A stretch of DNA of 20,252 nt from Nitrospira sp. (GTDB lineage: Bacteria; Nitrospirota; Nitrospiria; Nitrospirales; Nitrospiraceae), in NCBI GenBank assembly GCA_030456405.1, contig JAKDNQ010000016.1, forward strand, positions 1-20,252. The letters run 5' to 3'. Each line of letters starts with the position of its first letter. The first letter of the stretch is position 1. Under the pieces are notes generated by a model. The model had not been told where the DNA came from. It was given only the letters and a program-made list of their open reading frames with translations, and did not search any database. Both the position numbers and the translations under genes were made by a program. Shown in pieces: positions 15,613 through 20,252 of the stretch.

Positions 15613-17073
15613 ATGCAGCCGACGGAACCTATGGCAGAATTGAATCCGGTGGATCCTCGCTCTCGCTCAGGGGAGAAAAACCTCCTCCGTGACGCGCTGC
15701 GCGACCAGGCCGATCGAGGCCGGACCAAATCCGACATCGTGCTGTTGTCGGTGCAGCGACTGTTGCACCGAGGCGCCATCACCAATCTTGCGAAGATGCT
15801 GGGCCGGATGCATCAGGCCGACGTGGCGCGAGTCATTATGCATCTGTCGTCCCCCAAAGAAAAGCGGGAAGTGTTCGAGTTGGTGCGAGGCGAGTCGAAG
15901 CGAGGACAGGTGCTCAGCGAGCTCGACAGCGACAGTATCAATCAGGTCCTCGCAGACCTGCTGCACTCGGATATCGCCTGGTTGATCAAGGACCTCGGCC
16001 CCGACGACGTGGCCTACCTCCTTGGGGTCCTGCCGGAAGAACGGGCTAAAGAGATTCTCTCGCTGATGCGGGAAGAGGACTCAACGGAAGTTGCCGACCT
16101 CTTGAAGTATCCGAAGGATACGGCCGGCGGCATCATGACGACGGAATTTTTAGCGCTCTCGGAAGACGCGATGGCGCAAGAGGCCATTCAACGTCTCCAA
16201 CTGGCGACGGACGCGGAAATGGTGTTCTATATTTATGTGACCGACAAGGATGAGCGCTTGGTTGGAGTGCTCTCTCTGCGGCGGCTCCTGACGGTCCCTC
16301 CCACGACACCATTAAAAAACATCGTCACGCGCGACGTCATCAGTGTCACAGTCGATATGGACCAGGAAGAAGTCGCCCGCCAAGTGGCGACGTACAACCT
16401 GCTCGCGATCCCTGTCATCGATAACGATAACAGATTAGTCGGTATTATCACGGTTGACGATGTCGTGGACGTGATTCGAGAAGAAGCGACCGAAGATATG
16501 CTCAAGATGGCTGGCGCGATCGAAGAGGACTCGACCTCGAAATCTTCCAGTGTGGCATCGGCAAAGCACCGATTGCCGTGGCTCTTTACAAATCTTGTCG
16601 GCAGCTTATTATCCGGCGCGATCCTGTGGGAGTTCAGGTATACGCTTCAGGAAGTCGTGGCCATCGTCAGTTTTATCCCGGTCATCGCTGCGATGGGTGG
16701 CAATGTGGGCCTCCAGTCTTCGACCCTCATTATTCGAGGGTTGGCGACAGGGCTGATTGAGCTGACGGATGTGCGCGCCGTATTTTTTCGGGAAATCAAA
16801 GTCGGACTCTTGATGGGGCTTGCCTGCGGTGTGATTCTCACGCTCGTCGGATGGATTTGGCATCAAGGGTTTCTAGGCATGGTTGTGGGCCTGTCGTTGA
16901 TTATCGCGTTCATAGTTTCGACCAGTATGGCGACGTTTATGCCCATCATGCTGAAGCGAATGAAGGTGGATCCTGCCGTTGCAGCCGGCCCCTTTGTGAC
17001 GACGGCTAACGACATCACGGGCATTACGATTTATCTCTCCTTGGCCACGGTGTTCATGGACTACCTTCGCTAG
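15613..17073 (+). CDS. mgtE: Magnesium transporter MgtE
   Basis: An inner-membrane Mg2+ channel/transporter gated by intracellular magnesium. From ATG 15613 it has 486 residues: a helical MgtE_N domain (roughly 35-165), TAGGIMTTEF (170-179) at the start of the CBS pair, and VGIITVDDVVDVI closing the second CBS domain. The linker helix and about five membrane helices run from residue 322 on. In the pore domain, MGGNVGLQSST and VDPAVAAGPFVTTANDITG are typical; Asp467 in the latter matches the selectivity Asp432 of Thermus MgtE. A GTG directly before the ATG (15610) and an ATG at 15631 are alternative starts. It stands between era and recO on the same strand with a 10-nt gap to era, so it is probably co-transcribed. 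No magnesium riboswitch fits in that gap. Confidence 0.95.
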   Translation: MQPTEPMAELNPVDPRSRSGEKNLLRDALRDQADRGRTKSDIVLLSVQRLLHRGAITNLAKMLGRMHQADVARVIMHLSSPKEKREVFELVRGESKRGQVLSELDSDSINQVLADLLHSDIAWLIKDLGPDDVAYLLGVLPEERAKEILSLMREEDSTEVADLLKYPKDTAGGIMTTEFLALSEDAMAQEAIQRLQLATDAEMVFYIYVTDKDERLVGVLSLRRLLTVPPTTPLKNIVTRDVISVTVDMDQEEVARQVATYNLLAIPVIDNDNRLVGIITVDDVVDVIREEATEDMLKMAGAIEEDSTSKSSSVASAKHRLPWLFTNLVGSLLSGAILWEFRYTLQEVVAIVSFIPVIAAMGGNVGLQSSTLIIRGLATGLIELTDVRAVFFREIKVGLLMGLACGVILTLVGWIWHQGFLGMVVGLSLIIAFIVSTSMATFMPIMLKRMKVDPAVAAGPFVTTANDITGITIYLSLATVFMDYLR

Positions 17074-17085
17074 CAGGAGCCATAA

Positions 17086-17099
17086 AGCGTGAAGCGTCG
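17086..17099. repeat. Short heptad-repeat tract after mgtE
   Basis: Two tandem 7-mers, AGCGTGA and AGCGTCG, lie 13 nt after the mgtE stop. They match the unit type seen in the glmU tail and after gatA. The tract is short, so alone it would not be convincing. The rest of the mgtE-recO gap (17074-17165) holds nothing else I can name. Confidence 0.35.
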
Positions 17100-17165
17100 A
17101 ACTGCCGAGCTCCCTTCTTCGAGGATCTCTCACATGTCCAGATTGATGACTCACGGATCTCCCTC

Positions 17166-17918
17166 ATGCCGCTGATCAAAACGATTGCCATTACCCTGAA
17201 CAGCCGAAAGTGGGGCGATGCGGATCGGATCGTGACCTTCTATACCAAGGAAAGAGGAAAGGTTCGTGCAGTGGCGAGGGGGGCTCGTCGGATGAAAAGC
17301 CGCCTTGGCGCGTCGCTCGAACCGCTCATGATCTGCCATCTGAACCTATTTGAAAAGTCTGGCGATTCGCTCTATCGAGTCTCTCAAGTCGATCTTGTGG
17401 AGCCGTTCATGCCGTTTCGCGAAGACTTAGCGCTGATGACTGCCGCTGCACGGATGGTCAATGTAGTGGGCGCGGTCACGCCGGACGGCGACCCGGACCC
17501 GCAGCTTTTCGAGACGCTCGAACTGGGCTTGCGCACGTTAGTGACGAGCCAGGATCCAGCGTTGACGGCGCTGTTATTTCAGATTCGGCTACTCGGCCTT
17601 ATCGGGTTTCGCCCTCAAACGGAACACTGTGTTGCCTGCGGTAAAGGCCGGTTGATGGGAGAGCCGCAGTTCTCGCCTTTCTCTGGAGGCTTGGTGTGCG
17701 AAGCCTGTGCTGCGCGTCAGGCGTTCCGCTGTTTGCCGCTTTCGCGGGGGAGTCTCGCATTTCTTCAGCAGGCGTTGAGGCTTTCGCCCACGATGGTCGA
17801 TCGTCTCAAGGCGGCTGGGCAAGTTCGACATGAAGTGGAAAATGCGATTGAACGGTATGTCACGGTTGTGGCAGGTAGACAGTTGCCCCCGGTGAATTTT
17901 CTGTCGTATCCGTCATGA
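17166..17918 (+). CDS. recO: DNA repair protein RecO
   Basis: A recombination mediator that with RecR (and RecF) loads RecA on SSB-coated single-stranded DNA. The 250-residue product starts MPLIKTIAITLNSRKWGDADRIVTF, the OB-fold N-terminus (KTxAIVL...ADRIVTFYTKERGKVRAVARGAR). A helical domain follows with a zinc finger at C155-x2-C158 and C178-x2-C181 around a FSPFSGGLVC stretch typical of RecO. Length fits the family. The upstream gap is 92 nt and no strong ribosome binding site is seen directly before the ATG. It is followed after 40 nt by the DUF971 gene. Confidence 0.93.
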   Translation: MPLIKTIAITLNSRKWGDADRIVTFYTKERGKVRAVARGARRMKSRLGASLEPLMICHLNLFEKSGDSLYRVSQVDLVEPFMPFREDLALMTAAARMVNVVGAVTPDGDPDPQLFETLELGLRTLVTSQDPALTALLFQIRLLGLIGFRPQTEHCVACGKGRLMGEPQFSPFSGGLVCEACAARQAFRCLPLSRGSLAFLQQALRLSPTMVDRLKAAGQVRHEVENAIERYVTVVAGRQLPPVNFLSYPS

Positions 17919-17958
17919 GTCTGACCATGACGCCTGCGGTTGAAAGGAATTCTTGAGC

Positions 17959-18315
17959 ATGACAGAGTCGGTATGTGAACCAAAAGATATGGCCTGGATT
18001 GAGAAGGGTGTGTTGGGCATTGAATGGAATGATGCGCACAAGGCTGTCTATCCTGTGAGGTATCTCCGCCAACAATGTCCCTGCGCAGCCTGTGTAGACG
18101 AGTGGTCTGGCGCCCGGCGTCTGCAACCGGACGATGTGCCTTTGTTGATCATGTTGCAGGATGTGCAGCCGGTCGGACGGTATGCGTTGCAATTCAGTTG
18201 GAGCGATGGCCATGACACCGGTATTTATTCCTATTCCCTTCTTCGACGCCTCTGTCAGTGCGACGTGTGTCAGCCTGTGAAACCTGTTGAGTCGAGGAGC
18301 CGACGCCTGTTGTGA
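17959..18315 (+). CDS. DUF971 (GBBH-like N-terminal domain) protein
   Basis: A 118-residue protein made almost only of the DUF971 domain, also found at the N-terminus of gamma-butyrobetaine hydroxylase, where it binds zinc. Family features: GIEWNDAH, YPVRYLRQQCPCAACVDEW, VGRYALQFSWSDGHDTGIYSY and LLRRLCQCDVC. Six cysteines form two matching C-x-C-x2-C sets (C40, C42, C45 and C99, C101, C104), plausible metal or Fe-S ligands. Stand-alone members have been linked to Fe-S proteins by genome context, but the role is not certain. ATG 17959 is preferred because AAAGGAA (17943-17949) is well placed; a TTG at 17953 is too close to it. The TGA overlaps the GTG of the next ORF. Confidence 0.88.
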   Translation: MTESVCEPKDMAWIEKGVLGIEWNDAHKAVYPVRYLRQQCPCAACVDEWSGARRLQPDDVPLLIMLQDVQPVGRYALQFSWSDGHDTGIYSYSLLRRLCQCDVCQPVKPVESRSRRLL

Positions 18316-18836
18316 GAATGATCTTGGGCCAGCTTGAATCGATACGATGGACAACTCAGTGGGTCGGGGGTCTTCATTTTTTGAGGCGCACTGGATGGGC
18401 CTGTGTGTTGGCTGTGGTGGCGATCGGGTCTGTTCTTGGCTGCAGCGGGATGCCTTCTCTAGAAGAGCAGGAACACCACGTGCGGGCCAACGAGTTGTTG
18501 CTTCATCGGCTGACGCCCCGCGCATTCGTCGGGGGATGGGGCCTTCCGACATATCAGCATACTGAGTTCATGCAGTTCTTCGGCATGAAAGACGACGAAC
18601 TGATTCCGCGGTCGAGGTTAGCTATTGGGGAACCCCCGCGAGGATGGGAGGTCCGTATTGAGGCCGGTGATGCATTGTTTCTGGCTTACCCAGATCGCGG
18701 ATGGCTGGTAGTATTTTTCGAAGAACGATTAGTCTATCGTGAAAAACTGACCCCGGAGAAACTTCATGAACTGGGGCGCAGTTGGCAGCACGAAGAGAAG
18801 TTTCGTTCAAGGTTTGAAGCGCCGGCCGCTCCATGA
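18312..18836 (+). CDS. Predicted lipoprotein of unknown function
   Basis: A 174-residue product from GTG 18312 (an ATG two codons on, at 18318, is the alternative). The N-terminus is basic and rather long (to about residue 27), followed by a hydrophobic segment WACVLAVVAIGSVLGC. Cys44 sits in a lipobox-like VLGC, so export and lipid attachment are likely. The mature part begins SGMPSLEEQEHH and contains TPRAFVGGWGLPTYQHTEFMQFFGM, then two tryptophan-containing strands (GWEVRIEAGDALFLAYPDRGWLVVFFEERL). I do not recognise a named domain. GAGGAG (18295-18300) lies about 11 nt before the GTG, and the GTG overlaps the DUF971 stop, so coupling is likely. glgA follows on the same strand. Confidence 0.75.
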   Translation: MRMILGQLESIRWTTQWVGGLHFLRRTGWACVLAVVAIGSVLGCSGMPSLEEQEHHVRANELLLHRLTPRAFVGGWGLPTYQHTEFMQFFGMKDDELIPRSRLAIGEPPRGWEVRIEAGDALFLAYPDRGWLVVFFEERLVYREKLTPEKLHELGRSWQHEEKFRSRFEAPAAP

Positions 18837-18860
18837 TGTGATGTGTTCCGTAGGCCTTCT

Positions 18861-20252
18861 GTGACCCACCATCCTCTGAATCTGCTCATGGTTTCTTCCG
18901 AGGCAGTCCCCTACGCCAAGACTGGTGGGCTTGCCGACGTCGCTGGTGCGCTGCCTCTTGAGTTGGCGAAGCTCGGCCACGATGTCATTCTTCTACTCCC
19001 ACGCTACCGGTGTCTCAGCGAGTCAGGCCGACCCTTTCGTCCCGTTTGTCGGCTAGAGGTACCGACACCTCATGGGCCTGTCGATACGCTGGTTGAAGAG
19101 GATGTCGTTCCCGTTGGCGGAGATGATTGCCGGATGCGGGTGTGGACGATTAGGCACGATGTTTTCTTCAACCGGCCTGGGCTGTATCAAAATCGCGGGA
19201 TCGATTATCCTGATAATCTCGACCGGTTTACCTTCTTCTGCCGCGCTACGATCGAAGTGATGGCGTACCTCCAAACCGCGTGCCGATGGAAGACCGATAT
19301 CCTCCATCTGCATGATTGGCAAACAGCGTTGTGTGCGGTCTATCTCAATACCGTCGATCGAGATCGGAGGGAGGTACAGGGAGCGAGCACCGTACTGACG
19401 TTGCACAATGTGGGATATCAAGGTCTCTTTCCCGGAGAGCAATTCGAGAAATTGGGTCTGCTCCCGTCGCTATTTACTCCGGCGGGTCTTGAGTATTATG
19501 GCTTGGTAAATCTGCTCAAAGGGGGAATTGTGTTTGCCGATTATGTCACGACGGTCAGTCCCACCTATGCGCGAGAAATTCTCACGCCTGAATTCGGTTT
19601 TGGACTTGAGGGCGTGCTACGCGACCGTGTGGATCGACTCCTGGGCATTCTGAACGGTATTGATATCGAGCGATGGAATCCGGAAACCGATTCCTATTTG
19701 CCAGTCCAGTACTCTGTGGTCGACCGTTCAGGGAAACTGAAGTGCAAGCAGGCGCTTCAACGGGAGTTTCAGTTGCCGGAAATATCGGTTCCGCTTCTTG
19801 GCGTCATAGCACGGTTGACCTCGCAGAAGGGCTTAGATCTTGTAGCGGCCATTATCCCGCAACTGATGACGATGGATCTGCAGCTCGTGATGCTGGGAAC
19901 CGGCGAGCCGGAACTTGAAGCCAAGTTTCAGGTGCTTCGGGCACGCTATCCACATCGCATGGGGCTTCGTATCGGTTTCGACGAAGGACTCGCCCATCGT
20001 ATCGAAGGCGGAGCTGACATGTTTGTGATGCCGTCGAGGTATGAACCATGTGGTCTGAGCCAGCTCTACAGTCTCCGTTATGGAACAGTTCCCATCGTGA
20101 GGAAAACTGGTGGGCTAGCAGATACGGTCCTGCCTCTGACCCCAAAGGCTCGACAGGCTGGGCAGGCAACTGGGTTTCACGTTGAAGAGGATACGGCAGA
20201 GGCTCTTCTCGCTGTCTTGCGCCAAGCTGTAGCGGTCTATCAGGATCGATCG
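18861..20252 (+). CDS. glgA: Glycogen synthase, ADP-glucose type (partial, 3' end beyond window)
   Basis: Extends alpha-1,4-glucan chains from ADP-glucose; a GT5-family GT-B glycosyltransferase. The frame has 464 codons to the right edge with no stop, against about 475-490 usual, so only the C-terminus is missing. Motifs: K20-TGGLADV (20-27, ADP-glucose binding), HDWQTAL (from residue 151), LTLHNVGYQGLFP, NGIDIERWNP, ARLTSQKGLDL, and the catalytic segment PSRYEPCGLSQL with E395, then YGTVPIVRKTGGLADTV. The GTG at 18861 gives MTHHPLNLLMVSSEAVPYAKTGGL and has TAGG 6 nt upstream. GTG 18843 would add six residues. The gap to the lipoprotein gene is only 24 nt. It suggests glycogen storage, but no other glg gene is visible here. 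Confidence 0.96.
   Translation, partial: MTHHPLNLLMVSSEAVPYAKTGGLADVAGALPLELAKLGHDVILLLPRYRCLSESGRPFRPVCRLEVPTPHGPVDTLVEEDVVPVGGDDCRMRVWTIRHDVFFNRPGLYQNRGIDYPDNLDRFTFFCRATIEVMAYLQTACRWKTDILHLHDWQTALCAVYLNTVDRDRREVQGASTVLTLHNVGYQGLFPGEQFEKLGLLPSLFTPAGLEYYGLVNLLKGGIVFADYVTTVSPTYAREILTPEFGFGLEGVLRDRVDRLLGILNGIDIERWNPETDSYLPVQYSVVDRSGKLKCKQALQREFQLPEISVPLLGVIARLTSQKGLDLVAAIIPQLMTMDLQLVMLGTGEPELEAKFQVLRARYPHRMGLRIGFDEGLAHRIEGGADMFVMPSRYEPCGLSQLYSLRYGTVPIVRKTGGLADTVLPLTPKARQAGQATGFHVEEDTAEALLAVLRQAVAVYQDRS

Overview
This window is a compact bacterial chromosomal segment of housekeeping genes with moderately high GC. The protein families, the DUF502/DUF948/YtxH/DUF971 neighbours and several non-coding repeat types resemble what I recall of Nitrospira (phylum Nitrospirota). 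That assignment is inference from memory, not a database result. I see no phage, plasmid, IS transposase, CRISPR array, rRNA or tRNA.

Layout. Positions 1-3684 lie on the minus strand and read tmk -> holB -> metG: thymidylate kinase, the DNA polymerase III delta' subunit, and methionyl-tRNA synthetase, whose C-terminus is cut by the left edge. A 131-bp divergent gap follows, with a good sigma70-like promoter facing right. Everything from 3816 on is on the plus strand. First come a DUF502 membrane protein, glmU and glmS, where GlmS makes GlcN-6-P and GlmU converts GlcN-1-P to UDP-GlcNAc for the cell wall. After a 168-bp imperfect inverted-repeat element (7920-8087) comes gatC-panD-gatA-DUF948-ytxH-gatB. 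This encodes the three-subunit Glu-tRNA(Gln)/Asp-tRNA(Asn) amidotransferase, interrupted by aspartate decarboxylase and two small membrane/coiled-coil proteins. A structured non-coding stretch (12454-12601) and a small low-GC gene of unknown function separate gatB from eno. After eno come an ftsB/divIC-like division gene, era, mgtE, recO, a DUF971 gene, a predicted lipoprotein, and glgA (glycogen synthase), which runs off the right edge.

The genes are tightly packed, with ATGA/TGATG-type overlaps at DUF502-glmU, panD-gatA and DUF948-ytxH, so long co-transcribed units are likely. All recognised enzymes keep their catalytic residues and I found no frameshifted gene. No gap exceeds 300 bases; the largest are 7918-8110 and 12454-12681, and both are filled mostly by structured repeat-like DNA.

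I did not find a novel multi-gene system. The most interesting signals are non-coding: the 7920-8087 MITE-like element, the paired stem-loops after gatB, and a recurrent 7-nt-periodic tract (roughly GGNGTNA) seen in the glmU tail, after gatA and after mgtE. Next are the unusual gat/panD/DUF948/YtxH arrangement and the low-GC orphan gene upstream of eno.
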